Positions 23,131 to 35,066 are shown, numbered from the stretch's first letter. The stretch: 64,000 nucleotides of DNA from Galeopsis tetrahit (GCA_963675135.1 OY776125.1:48762513-48826512); one strand, 5' to 3'. Program-made: numbers and translations. Notes: generated by a model not told the origin, from the letters alone.

Positions 23131-23975
23131 TAGTGCAAAATCTTGAAGAAAGTTTTATATATTATTTTTTTAATTAATATTTAAAAATATTTGATAATTA
23201 AAATTTAATATTTTTAAAATGTGTAAAATTTATGGTAAATTTTGATATATTTATTAAAAGAAATTAGTAAAAAAGGAGAAGAAGAAAAAAAAAGGAGAAA
23301 ATAGAATTTAAAATGAGATAAAAGAAAGAATAAAAAATACATAAATCTTATAAAATAACAAAAGTTAAATAAGAGAAAATAAATTTGGAGTGCCGACTAA
23401 GAAAGAGAAGGATCTACCCTTATATACTATTTCTGAATCTTCTTCTCTACTACGTCTACGTGGCATTTCACTTTTCTCCAATTCTAATTTTCTCACGATT
23501 TACAATTATTTTGTTTTACAGTTTTTTTCAATATATTCTTCTCTCTCATCTCTCCTCTCTCTCCCTCTCCCTTCTTTTTCTTTTTATAGGTCTTCTCAAT
23601 ATTTTCTTTTACTTTTTTTTCAAAGTTTTTTTCAATTTTTCTCTCTCTCCCCTCCCTTCCTTTTCTCTCATTCTCCTAAATTTTCTTATACAAATTTCTC
23701 TCTCCCTCTTTTTTTTTTCTTGATTCTTTTTATCATTTTCTTTTATAATTTTTTTACAATTCCCACAAAATTCGTGGGTTTTGCACTAGTTTAAAAATAA
23801 ATGTAAGGAAGATTCAAGGTGATTGAAATTTAAAATTTAAAAGATAGAAGTTAGAAAATTAAAATAAACCATTTAATTAAAAAATGCAGAAATTTAAGAA
23901 AAATAGAAAATTGAAAAGGAGAGATTAGGGAGCGCCACGTAGGAGAGAATAGATTCAGAATTAATATTTAAGGGT
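23131..23975. mobile_element. Two nested non-autonomous Helitron-like elements in opposite orientation
   Basis: A plus-strand end has a hairpin CCCAC-N7-GTGGG followed by TTTTGCACTAG|T (to 23789), the Helitron 3' format. Near 23412-23470 a start-like segment has CTCTACTACG and ACGTGGCATTT. A mirrored end, ACTAGTGCAAAA, lies at about 23128-23140. A mirrored start (CCACGTAGGAGAGAATAGAT with TAAGGGTAGAT) lies at 23932-23975. Thus one element on the minus strand (about 23131-23975) seems to contain one on the plus strand (about 23412-23789). The interior is pyrimidine-rich with no real gene. Confidence 0.5.
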
Positions 23976-25042
23976 AGATGTATATATATTCTATTCAAAA
24001 CAAGCAAACTATGAAAACAACGGTACAATAGCAAGATAAGTTTCGAACTCTTTCTGTGAAAATGTTTTTAATACATATAAAAATATTCACTTATTTTTTT
24101 ACAAAATACAAAAAATAATATTACAACATGCATGGCAAAAAACTAGTAATAATAATATAACAAAAGTAAGATATTTTTTTCAAATAAGAGAAAGAAAAAT
24201 TATATGAGATCGGTGAAATATCAAAACGACAAAAAAGAAGAAAATAATAGAAGTAACCTAATTACAATTTGTAAATTTGTAATCATGTGCATATGTGTAA
24301 TTTAATTAAGGTATAGCCTTTTATATATGTGTAAATTTAATTTTGGGCAATATTTGTCTCAATACACTAGAAATTATAATATGAATTTAAAATAAGTTAA
24401 ATAAATAATTAAATATATGCATATAATTATGGGTATTACACATCATAAGTAACAACATCAACAATCATGACTGGATGAACTCACAATACCTGACCTTTTA
24501 AATAAACGTACACTAATTGAAAAAATAAATTTATTTATATACCAATATATATACAGGACTCGACCCCTCCAAAAATTAATTGAAAAAATGATACAGGCAT
24601 CAACACTACCTATCCAAACACGACTTACAATGCATCAAAAATATCTATGCATATTTTACCCTCCTGCTTAACCAAATAGAAGGGATTTCAAAACAGAACA
24701 TTTTCGACATGAAAACAAACTCTCATTTGTATATAAATGGTACAACTGTTGTACTTCTGCACAACCAACAAACTAGAGTTTGGCACCTTCTGATGTAGAA
24801 GAACCAATCCCACCAGACGACAAATTACCAAAACTGCCCCGGTGCTAATCATGTTGAGGAACCCAATACCTTAATTCAGTAGGTTATCCTAGGGGACTGC
24901 TGCAAAGATCTGGGACCTCAACGACCATATACAAACATCGACCACAGAAGAACACTGGAGCAAAAACCCGGACTCCGAGAAACATGACAACTCTTGGTTT
25001 ACTTTCAACATTATGACTAACCAAAGAATTCAGAGGACCAAA
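23976..25042. other. Noncoding DNA, including 3' flank of the SAD2 pseudogene
   Basis: AT-rich to about 24700, then more balanced sequence. The part next to 25043 is probably the 3' UTR of the SAD2-like copy. No other gene was seen. Confidence 0.5.
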
Positions 25043-27262
25043 TCACGATGTAGCTGCTGCAGCCGCAACTGTGGTTTTCTCCATTAGTTTCTTTTCAATT
25101 TCTGCTCGTCTTACTTCCGCATGTTGAGCAACGCCATTGGCAAGTGCCTGATAACGAAAATCAAGTGTCTGTGTGAGGTTCTGAAACCTCAACGGATCCG
25201 ATGCTTGCAGAGCTATAAGAGGAAACATGTCAATGGAATTAGTATAACACTTAAGAAATGCATTTCAGTTTAGGCTACAATGAGCAAAGTTTGATAATAG
25301 ACATTACCCTTAATGGTCTCCACAAAGAAAATAAAAGGATCAACATCATCAATTGGTGATTGCAAATCTTCATCGTCGCTGAAATCATCATCTGAGTCTT
25401 CATCATCAAAACCAGGGGAGCGGAAAGCCTTGGCCTGCATTCCATTATTCCCATTTGTGAGGTCGTGGTTATATTCAGAAATGCATCTTATACAAACAGT
25501 GGCATGTAAGGTAATTGAAAAGGCAAAAAACAACGGCAAAATCATTCCATCAGTTAGGCGTGCTTGTGATAACAAGGTATGCAGTTACTGTTTTTCACTG
25601 TAAGTTTAAGGCTGTCAGCTTCATCTCCATCCTCAGCATCGACCCCCATGTCCTTGTCAGAATCATCACCATCATCCTCATCATCAGTTTGGTAATTGTC
25701 CATATCATCGTCATCCTCTTCTTCTTCGCCCTCTTCCTCCTCCTTTTGAGCTTCTGCTCAAACTGACAAAGTAAATAGGCATACCCACACAAAGGAAATA
25801 ATAATATAGAAAGCACGAACTGGTGAAGCGCAGAAAATGAGTATCATCACATCATGAATATCTTCACGGAAATATTGAAAAGGAGCAGTAAGTAAAGGCA
25901 TAAAAGGAACAACCTGCTACTTGATCCTTATAAGCAACAAGCAGATCAAGAGCGGACTTAAAGACACACTCCAATGCTTCTCCTGGCAACTGACCAGCAG
26001 GGAGAGGAAGCAACGATGTCAAGCCCAAACAACATACCTTCTTATCATGTTCTCTGCAAACACACGGATTAAACACTAAAAAAAAACATTTTGAGCACTG
26101 GAGAGTAGAATACAGTGCTATCAAACCAAGAAGTTAGGTTACTACCTTTTAAAATTAGCACGTGCTCCACTTTTTCTAGTTTGTTGCAACATCTGGAACC
26201 AAAGGTTGAAAACTTTTGTGGCAACATTAAGTTCTTACAGTATGTTTAGAGTCAATGACGCATTATAGTACAGAGCATCAGCTACCTGTCATACATAAAA
26301 TATTTTGAGTTAATGATGTCCCATTCATTTCATTCTTAATATAAAGTAATGGCTCAACAACATTGCATTCATAAATGAAAGCACATAAATGATCTGACAA
26401 CTAGCAGAAAAATGAAAGGTGTTGTGAAAATATAAAAGCTTGAAATTATAAGCAACATGAAAAATTCTTTGATATAGAAAGAAAAAAATTAATAATAAAG
26501 AAAAGGAAACTTTAATAAAAATAGAAAAAAATTAATAATAATGATAATACAGGTGGAAAAGGACTCGAGATATTATTTTAATCTAAAGATTAACAACAGG
26601 GTATTTATGATAAATAAAAGAGTATAATGATTTGTAATTTTTTTAAGTATATTTTCAATTAAAAAAAAATAAGATGGAAAAAGATGCAAGGATATGTACG
26701 AATAAGTGTTAGTAGATTCATTGGCTGAAGCACAAATGCTGCATAGAACACCCAGATTTTCAATTGACTGAACTCTGCTAATAAATGTTACATGCTTACC
26801 ACTTCCATTGACAGGCATTTTAAGTAAGGTTTTTCAGTACGACGCAAACGCTCCACAGTGATTCTTAAGTATGGTTCAACCCAGTGATCGACTTGTCCCC
26901 TGCAGTTTTGAAATAATACTTGAACGAGCTTAGGCGCTGGCTCAATATCCCCATCCTCCAGATTTTTGTCAGCCATGACCTGCATGATAAGCACAAAAGA
27001 TTAAGAAGGAACCGACGGCAGCCAAAGCCCCAGGATCATCACCTTCATCATCCGCCTCCTCAGCAGTATTATTCATGCACTTCCAGAACGCAGCAGCCTG
27101 AAAACCAGAAGCTCATTACCAAAAGAAAAACCAACTACAATTGGCTTAATATATTCAAATGACAGTAGATTAGTCTCACCAAATTCTGGCATAATCCAAG
27201 AGCATATGAAGCCATCTCTTCTCCAAACTTATCCACAATTGTCTCAAGTGTAAACACAATTG
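25043..27262 (-). pseudogene. SAD2: Importin beta-like SAD2 (importin-7/8 family), truncated pseudogene
   Basis: Eight exon blocks on the minus strand give the C-terminal part of SAD2: about 27262-27180, 27097-27010, 26979-26800, 26285-26146, 26053-25914, 25753-25599, 25434-25308 and 25212-25043. They encode TIVDKFGEEMASYALGLCQ, NLEDGDIEPAPKLVQVLFQ, REHDKKVCCLGLTSLLPLP, an acidic stretch with MGVDAEDGDEADS, and FQNLTQTLDFRYQALANG. Most junctions have GT/AG and keep phase. Decay marks are a TAA at 26235-26237 and loss of the exons between ALAAVG (about 27010) and the NLEDGDIEP exon. About five codons are missing before 25434, and the whole N-terminal part is gone. Intact SAD2 imports proteins into the nucleus and affects miRNA action and ABA responses. 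This copy cannot encode it. Confidence 0.9.
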
Positions 27263-27316
27263 TTGCTTGTTAATTTTACTAGCAATATATATTTTTGGGA
27301 GATCAGATAAACAGGA

Positions 27317-27661
27317 ATGAAAGAAGAACAAGACGATGCCGTCTTTATTCCACAGGTTACAACTAATATTATTCCGAAAGTTGGTCAAGAATTTCAAACA
27401 TCAGAAGATGCATTTGAATTTTATAATACATATGCGAAAGGAGGAGGCTTTAGCATACGTATTGGAAACAGTAAGAAGGATAAGGCTACGGGACATATTT
27501 CTTGGAAAATGTTTGTGTGCTCAAAAGAAGGAAAGGTAAATGAAAGCCAGAAAAATAAATATGATGTGACATCGGCAGAGGAAAGAAATCGAGGATATAG
27601 TCGATGTGAGTGTCCAGCAAAAATGACAGTTAGAAGAATATGCATATTTTTTAATTTGTAA
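27317..27661 (+). pseudogene. FAR1/FHY3-type DNA-binding domain fragment
   Basis: A 114-codon ORF carries the FAR1 domain: VGQEFQTSEDAFEFYNTYA, GFSIRIGNSKKD, MFVCSKEG and CECPAKMTVRR, the zinc-chelating C2H2/WRKY-like fold related to Mutator transposases. The family continues for several hundred residues with a MULE transposase core and SWIM finger. Here the frame ends in unrelated AT-rich sequence right after MTVRR. The junction coincides with one copy of a direct repeat (27632-27677). It abuts the truncated 5' end of the SAD2 pseudogene in opposite orientation. Fragment, probably not functional. Confidence 0.85.
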
Positions 27662-27905
27662 ATGGAAATATTTTATTATTATTATATATCAACACCGTAT
27701 AAAAAATCTGCATTTCAACAATTAGCAACCACAAAAATCCACAAGACACATACGTGTGTGTGACGTTAATTGATTTAAAAATTATAAAAATACAAATACA
27801 ATAAACAAAAGAAGCCAAAATTGAAAAATCGGACCAAAATATTAAAATATTAAAACTAGAAGAATATGCGTATTTTTTAATTTGTAAATGGAAATATTTT
27901 ATTCC
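27632..27905. repeat. 46-bp direct repeat, copies about 226 bp apart
   Basis: AGAAGAATATGCATATTTTT and the following ATTTGTAAATGGAAATATTTTATT at about 27632-27677 recur at about 27860-27905 with one difference (GCATA to GCGTA). The first copy forms the end of the FAR1 fragment. Confidence 0.9.
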
Positions 27906-28053
27906 TATTTTACATGGAAATATAATTTAATATAGGATAAAAGATAAGGAAAGATTTTATTTATGGAAAATATACAAAATAAATAAATAATCTAAAATTG
28001 CATAATACAATGATATGATGTGACATGCCACGTAAGCGGTGGGCACAAAAAAT

Positions 28054-28247
28054 AGTGCCATTAAAATCTTACCTGGAAAATCCTCTCCAGTTCAAGGAAA
28101 AAGGTACACTCCTCTAAAAATAAGAAAAGAAATCTAGGATCATAAGCTCACATGTCGAGCCAGGAGTGCCATTAAAATCTTACCTGGAAAAATCCTCCTT
28201 TAAGGATAAAACCCAGTTCAAGGAAAAATGTACACTCCTCTAAAAAT
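28054..28247. repeat. Imperfect tandem duplication, about 111-bp period
   Basis: AGTGCCATTAAAATCTTACC starts at 28054 and again at 28165. Both are followed by CCAGTTCAAGGAAAAA and TACACTCCTCTAAAAAT with small indels between. Confidence 0.85.
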
Positions 28248-28545
28248 CAATGTACATTAAATCACAAGTACATTAAATCATTTAAAAATAAACAAAGCTA
28301 AATAATAAAATGAATAATAAAGTTAAGTAAATAAAATAAAAATTCATTTAATTAGTCAATATTAATATAATAAAAAATTCAACATTTCATATCAACCACA
28401 ACACCTTAAATAAATAAACAATTAATTAATTAGGAAGAAAATGCAATAAATAATAGGAATATAATATTTTGAAATAATTTATGTATCATATCTTACTCAA
28501 CCAATAACTTTTTTTTTTACCGTACTCAACCAATAACTTAATTAT

Positions 28546-28812
28546 ATATTAGTATATAAGGGGATATTCTCTTAATTGAAAATAACACATAAGCCAAATT
28601 AACCACAAGATATTAGTATATAAGGGGATATTCTCTTAATTGAAACAAAGATATTATAAGCCCGTTAAAAATAATATTCCATTATAACTCTTCTAAGGAT
28701 AATATATATATATATATATTCTCTCAATTGAAACAAAGATATTATCTCAATAAAAAATAAGCTCATTTAAAATAATATTCCATTATAATCTCTTCTAAGG
28801 ATAATATCTCAA
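28546..28812. repeat. Local duplications in AT-rich DNA
   Basis: ATATTAGTATATAAGGGGAT plus TTCTCTTAATTGAAA occurs at 28546 and 28610 (64-bp period). ATAATATTCCATTATAA with CTTCTAAGGATAATAT occurs twice further on. The rest of 27906-29340 is AT-rich with no gene. Confidence 0.85.
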
Positions 28813-29394
28813 GTGTTACAATATGTGTACAGGTAACATAGATTTTTGATTAAAATGGAGTAGTATTTAATTTCTAAGATATATTGCGGACATTGAACAT
28901 ATCATTGAGATTATAAATGAATCTCCTTACATATTAAATTTACATCTCCGACTTGTTTATTTAATTTTATTCCTCAAATATACACATATACATTAATTTT
29001 ATAATATATATACACATATAATACACCTACATAAATACGAATATTTACATATAGTCTTGTGTATATGTATAATTAATATCTTTCCCTCAAATCTTATAAT
29101 ACACATATTGCATGGGGCATATTATTATATAAGTAAATGAGAAAATAAAATAGTATGAGATATATTATTTAAAATAAAATTAAGAGAATAATAAAATTAA
29201 AAAATAAAAAATAGAGAAATTATTTTATGCAAGAATCATAAAATCCTTAAAAAAAGGTAACTGAAATTATAAAATTATATAAATATATATATCATACTTA
29301 TCATTCTATTATTAATTAATATTAATATTGTTATAGTCCATATCCCGAACCACAAGTGTAGTAAATCTTGACCACGTCAAGCACGGTTCCGAGA

Positions 29395-29520
29395 TACACG
29401 TGCCCCCCATCCTCATCTCCCACCGCAAAACAAATTGAACGGCTGCGATTTCACCTCATTTAACTAACTAGGGTTTCCTAACCGGGTATATATACCCCCA
29501 CCGTACACTTTAATGCTCGA
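29395..29520 (+). promoter_or_regulatory. PABP core promoter: telo-box and TATA
   Basis: TATATATA at 29487-29494 and TAGGGTTT at 29469-29476, an exact reverse telo-box (AAACCCTA) as found in plant translation-machinery genes. A CACGTG-containing word lies near 29397. The likely start of transcription is near 29520, giving a leader of about 220 nt before the ATG at 29738. Confidence 0.55.
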
Positions 29521-29545
29521 GTGCGGAGCAGTTCCCTGCCCTCCC

Positions 29546-29643
29546 AAAAAAACCCCAAAAATTTTCTTTCTTTCTCGAATTTCTCTATCAAATCCACTAT
29601 TAATTTTATTTCTCTTCCCTACTCAAAAACCCCAAAAAAAAAA
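29546..29643 (+). promoter_or_regulatory. A-rich tracts in the PABP leader
   Basis: Runs of 7, 5, 5 and 10 A residues, most next to CCCC, lie at 29546-29561 and 29625-29643. In animals PABP binds A-tracts in its own 5' UTR to repress translation. The same role here is an inference from position and composition only. Confidence 0.35.
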
Positions 29644-29737
29644 GTTGTTTTGCATTCCTTTTCTTCGTTAATTTCACTGTTCTGTCTCTCGATCAACAAC
29701 GGTGAACGAGAATTTATTTTAGCAGAATTTGGAAGGA

Positions 29738-32734
29738 ATGGCGCAGATTCAGGTTCAGCATCAGAATGTGGCGGTGGCGCCTGGCGCTAACGCAGTGGCG
29801 GTGCCTGGAGGCGCATCGGGTGCGCAGTTCCAGACGACCTCTCTGTATGTTGGTGACTTGGATTTCAATGTCACGGACTCGCAGCTCTACGATCTGTTCA
29901 ATCAGATCGGTCAGGTTGTGTCTGTTAGGGTTTGCCGCGACCTCAGCACTCGCCGCAGCCTTGGCTATGGTTATGTCAACTATCACAACGCCACAGATGG
30001 TTAGTACTTTAAGTTCTCTCTAGATTTGTAAATTTGTACACTAGTATTTTAAAAAAAATTCTACTGCTCTGCTTTATTCAAAGTGTGATTGCATGTAAGT
30101 AAATTTGTTGTGCATTTGATTAATCAATTGTTGTTGTGCATTTGATTAATCAATTGTCACACGGTTGTGGCGTCTTACTTATAGCATGGGGCTGAATTTT
30201 AGGGAAAAAATTAATTGATTCACCTCCAGATATACATGATTTTGTGTTATATTGAACAGAATATAATATAATGTAATTGAACCCTACTCACGTAAAATAT
30301 TAATATTTTGTAACATTTTGCAATGATGTATACTTTCCGGTGCCAAAATGTGAACACAACTCAAAATTGAAAAGCCGTTTAGAGTAGAATATATTAACGA
30401 ATGTGATTGAAAGGAAGAGAACGTATTACAATCATGGTGTGTTTCTTTCACTTTTGGAGTATAAATTTAGTATTAAATGGAGATTATATTTGGAATGAAA
30501 ATATTTTTATTTTTGTCAGTTGCATAGTGGTAATGTATATGTATCTTCTAATCTTTATCTATAGATTGAAATCTGTAACCTATAGCTTTTTGCTCTTGTT
30601 TTTATCAACCTCTAATCTTGATCTACAGATTGGGGTGCAATGTCACATATAAAATGTGGAAGGACTTTTAATGATACTTGACCCATCAAAATTTCCCTAA
30701 GTTATATATGCGAGAGATGCATGTCAACCCATTAGGCACCCAAAAGTTCATGTTCAGTTAGCATGTTAGTTCTTTTAGCTGGCACTAATGCACTTTGATT
30801 GTGGTGGTTTTCATCTTATAGTTAGTTGCTGCCGTGTGTTTCAATTGCCACTTACTCTAATTGTTAATTTGTAGATATATCTGATGTGTGTCTTAGTTGT
30901 CTCTATTCTGCTCTTGAATTTGGAGAAATTTCTACATATCTCATATTTTCCCTGTTGACTGACGTGGCAGCGGCAAGAGCTATGGAAATGTTGAACTTCA
31001 CTCCCCTCAATAACAAGACAATAAGAGTCATGTATTCTCACCGTGACCCAAGTAATCGTAAAAGTGGAACTGCAAATATCTTTATCAAGGTAACTGACTC
31101 TATTTCTTTTTTCATTAACAGGCTGGTAATTGAGTCTGACATTTAGATTGAGATGTATCATTAGGTTTCTGTTCCTTCTTTAGTACATGATCTTTTCCTT
31201 GTTTATTATTTATATATTGGCAATGCTACCATTTTTTTTCATAGAGTTTCTTCATTTACTGTTTTATGTCTATGTTTGTTTTATGATCATGTATATAAAC
31301 ATTTTTGTGCAGAATTTGGATAAAGCACTTGATAACAAAGCTCTGCACGACACTTTTTCAATTTTTGGAAACATCCTTTCTTGCAAGATAGCAACAGATA
31401 TGAATGGCCATTCAAAGGGTTATGGATTTGTGCAATTTGATACTGCAGAAGCTGCACAAATGGCTATAGATAAGTTAAATGGGATGCTTATCAATGAAAA
31501 GCCAGTCTATGTTGGTCATTTTCTCCGTAAGCAGGAGAGAGATACTTCATACACCAACCCAAAGTTCAACAATGTCTTTGTGAAAAATTTAGCTGAGACT
31601 ACTACAGATGATGAATTGAAAACGATTTTTGGTGAATATGGAAAAATCACTAGTGCTGTGGTTATGAGGGATGCTGATGGGAAGTCGAGGTGTTTTGGAT
31701 TTGTCAATTTTGAAGATGCTGATGATGCTGCTAAAGCTGTTGAGGCTCTCAATGGAAAATCATTCGATGACAAGGAGTGGTATGTGGGAAAAGCCCAAAA
31801 GAAGACGGAGAGAGAGCAGGAACTCAAGAGTCGGTTTGAGCAGACTGCCAGAGAAATTGTTGATAAGTTTCAAGGAGTTAATTTATATGTTAAAAACTTG
31901 GATGATACCATTGACGATGACAAACTGAACGAACTATTTTCGGAGTTTGGTACCATCACCTCGTGCAAGGTATATTTAAAATGTGCTTTTAGTTGGTGGA
32001 ATGTGGCCTTAAATATATTGTTATTTTCTTTGTGACCTTTTCTGCTTCAATTCTACTGATCTTATTATGTCTTGATTTGTAGGTTATGCGAGATCCTAAT
32101 GGAATAAGCAGAGGTTCTGGATTTGTCGCCTTTTCAACTCCAGAAGAAGCTTCTAGAGCAGTGAGTTCTGACACTAATGATGACTTTGTAGATAACATAC
32201 TGTTGTATAATGCCTGATCTAATGCTGGTTTTGTGTTTTTAGCTCTCTGATATGAGTGGGAAAATGGTGATCAGCAAGCCTCTCTACGTTGCGCTTGCAC
32301 AGCGAAAGGACGAGAGAAGAGCAAGATTACAGGTGAAGAATGTTTTTTAAGAACTTCTAATTATTAATAGTTGGAACATGCTTGATACCAGAAGAATCTC
32401 CCACTTCTGTTTTTAACTTAAGTATCACTTTCATTAATACCCCATACAACCATCACAAGTGTGATTAACACAACCAATCAGTCATACGATGTTATCTTGT
32501 TGCAAAGTTTTATTATTGTAGAAATTCCTGGTCTTCGTTGAATCAACATCTGCTTTGTAAGATGATGACTCATGACTTCCAAGCATAACTCTTTAATTTA
32601 ATTTAATCTCTCTTTGGATGTAAGGTTCTTATCATCAGGTATGACCTTAAGAAATTAGAATGATATACCCTGCTTTAATGTTTTCTCAAAAGACAGAACT
32701 TCCAACAGAATCCCCTCTTACCATCTTACACCCT

Positions 32735-32767
<33 letters not shown>

Positions 32768-34525
32768 GTATATATATATATATATATATATGTCCACACG
32801 TGCATTACCCATTCTTGAACCTCGCTCAAATGTGTAGTGCCAACATTGTAATTAGTAGGCTTCTTGTTTAACTATGTTTGTGATTTTCATTAAAAACCTG
32901 TCATATATTCTTTTTCAACCACTCCGTGAAATGCAGGCTCAGTTTATGCAATTGAGGCCAGTTGCAATTCCACCTACGATGGGTCCACGCATGCCCATGT
33001 ATCCTCCCGGTGCTCCTGGTATTGGGCAGCAGCTATTTTATGGACAACCTCCTGCCATGATTCCTCCTCAGGTGAGATTTGCCTGAGTCTCATTTTGTAC
33101 TTTTTGGTGGAAGTTGTTTCCCATTTAATTAGGATTTCTATTCATTCAATTGTTTGTAATTGCTACAAGTTAGGATCCTTGGATTGTGTAGTTTCCAATA
33201 TTAATCTTTATTTTTAAATTACATGGTCTAGTTCTTCCATTTCTTGTGCATGTGCTGCCTGTGTTACTGAAGCTTAGGTTCAAAAAGTCGTTTAATCTTC
33301 TATTACTTCTTTTGATGAGTTTTAGTGAATTTATGTTTCAAACTTTTGTGATGTTATTGTGCCCCATTAGATGCTACGGAGTATTCGATTTTGTAGAATT
33401 TGGTATATGCCCTGCTTTATTCTGTGTTTCCACTAGGTGCTTGTAGTTGGGTGTGGATGCACATGTTACATTATACATCTGTTCTCGTCACAGTTATATT
33501 CTATAATTCTACTCCTATGAAATTTTGCTAGGCTGGGTTTGGTTACCAACAGCAGCTTGTTCCTGGAATGCGTCCTGGGGGTGCTCCTATGCAAAATTTC
33601 TTTGTGCCTTTAGTCCAACAGGGTCAGCAGGGCCAACGACCGGGTGGCAGACGAGGTGGTCCAGGGCAACAAACTCAGCAGCCTGCACCAATGGTGCAGC
33701 AGCAGGTCAGTTTTACATTGGTTCCCAATTGTTTCTTTATGATCTTGTACATTGCTAATATGTGTTGCTAAATATGATATTTTTCTTGGTCAGATGATAC
33801 CAAGAGCAAGGATGTATAGGTATCCTCCTGGTCGTAATGTTCCAGATGGGCCCATGTCTGGTGGGATGCTTTCAGTTCCATATGACATGGGTGGCATGGT
33901 TCCTCGAGATGCTGCTGTTCCACAGCCTATGCCTATTACTGCTCTGGCCTCTGCCCTTGCCAATGCATCTCCTGAACAACAGAGGACGGTAAGCACAACA
34001 CCAGAGAATATAGATTATGTTGGGAATAATTCATATTTTGCTCCCTGCACTTTCTATTATTTTTGTTATTTTGCCCTCTGCACATTATTTTCAACATTTT
34101 TGCCCCCTGTATTTTCTTTCAAGTAGGGTAAAAATTTACAAAAAGAATTTCTGGGAGAAAATACATGAAATATAAGTTGCTAGGGCAAATTAAAAAATAA
34201 TTTTAAAGTATAGGAGTAGTTTGCTTTTCCGTTACATTGTTGGTGTTGGTGTATGATGTGCCCTAATAATCAGCTATTTGTGTGGCAGATGCTGGGAGAG
34301 AACTTGTACCCTCTCGTTGATCATCTGGAACATGAGCATGCTGCTAAAGTTACAGGGATGCTTTTGGAGATGGACCAGACTGAAGTTTTGCATTTGCTTG
34401 AATCTCCTGATGCTTTGAAAGCAAAGGTTTCTGAGGCTATGGATGTCCTCAGGAATGTTCAGCAGTCTGGCAGCCCTGCTGATCAACTTGCCTCCCTATC
34501 TCTCAATGAAAACCATGTTTCTTGA
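29738..34525 (+). CDS. PABP: Cytoplasmic poly(A)-binding protein (PAB2/4/8 class), 9 exons
   Basis: Exons are 29738-29999, 30971-31089, 31313-31969, 32083-32160, 32243-32332, 32937-33071, 33532-33705, 33794-33988 and 34289-34525. All have GT/AG, all phases fit, and they give 648 codons plus TGA, the usual size. Four RRMs follow in order, each with RNP2/RNP1: SLYVGDLD/GYGYVNY, IFIKNLDK/GYGFVQF, VFVKNLAE/CFGFVNF and LYVKNLDD/GSGFVAF. A Pro/Gln/Gly/Met-rich linker (PPGAPGIGQQ, GGRRGG) leads to a C-terminal MLLE domain (GENLYPLVDHLEHEHAAKVT, KVTGMLLEM). The protein coats mRNA poly(A) tails, binds eIF4G through the RRMs and PAM2 proteins through MLLE. The ATG follows GGAAGGA. Intron 1 (971 bp) splits RRM1. 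I see no disabling change. Confidence 0.97.
30105..30156. repeat. 26-bp tandem duplication in PABP intron 1
   Basis: Two exact 26-bp units beginning TTGTTGTGCATTTGATTAAT. Intronic, with no obvious function. Confidence 0.9.
32736..32792. repeat. (CT)n(TA)n microsatellite in PABP intron 5
   Basis: About 15 CT units run into about 11 TA units. It lies between exons 5 and 6 and is likely polymorphic. Confidence 0.95.
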
Positions 34526-34758
34526 GCTTCTGTGGTTCGTACTGCCTCGTCTGAATCATTTTGCTGGTGAACGGGATAATTTTAGGATGAATTTATTGAA
34601 TTTTTTTGACAAGGTTACCAAGTTTAGGGTGAATTTTTTGGGATAATGTTATGAATTTTAGTTTTTGTTTTTTCAACTCTGTTTTGCTGAATTTTATTTT
34701 ATGATAATTGTTGGAGTTTAAATTGGCTTTTGTTGAAGTTCGATATAGCTGCAATTTA

Positions 34759-34876
34759 TCGCTTCCTAAATCCTAATGTGTTTCATTTGCTATGCTTTCT
34801 GTCTGTTAAGTTTCTTGTCGCTTCCTAAATCCTAATGTGTTTCATTTGCTATGCTTTCTGTCTGTTAAGTTTCTTG
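34759..34876. repeat. Exact 59-bp tandem duplication downstream of PABP
   Basis: Units 34759-34817 and 34818-34876 are identical, beginning TCGCTTCCTAAATCC. They lie about 235 bp after the stop codon, probably in or just after the 3' UTR. Confidence 0.95.
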
Positions 34877-35034
34877 ATTTTAATATGTAAATGTTTTCTT
34901 GAGAAGTGCCTTGTTAGTTCCTATTATGTAAGGGGGAAGCTTGACATGCTCTTTTTAGGGGTGGGAAATGGCAATAGCTACTTAAATGTAATGTATTTTA
35001 TATGTTGAATGTTTATGTACTGTACTCCCTCCGT

Positions 35035-35066
35035 CCCAGCTTAAAGTTTCTTTGAGACGGAGGGAG
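35035..35066. mobile_element. Minimal Stowaway-type MITE
   Basis: CTCCCTCCGTCCC and GACGGAGGGAG face each other across a few bases, flanked by TA on both sides (35033-35034 and 35067-35068). This is the Stowaway inverted terminal repeat with TA duplication; almost the whole interior is gone. Confidence 0.8.

Noticed and set aside
23385..23794. ORFs of 112-134 codons rich in Ser/Leu/Phe
   Set aside because: Produced by a pyrimidine-rich tract within Helitron-like sequence; no recognisable protein.
24120..24150. Helitron 3' end (CATGCATGGCAAAAAACTAGT)
   Set aside because: The hairpin is weak and no start or partner copy was seen.
29521..29790. 89-codon ORF overlapping the PABP start
   Set aside because: It begins without ATG and is out of frame with PABP; it overlaps the leader and RRM1 start and is best seen as a shadow.
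34020..34230. MITE in PABP intron 8 (GCTCCCTGCACTTTC and similar words)
   Set aside because: Repeated GCCCCCTG/GCACTTT-like words look transposon-derived, but no inverted termini or target duplication could be fixed.
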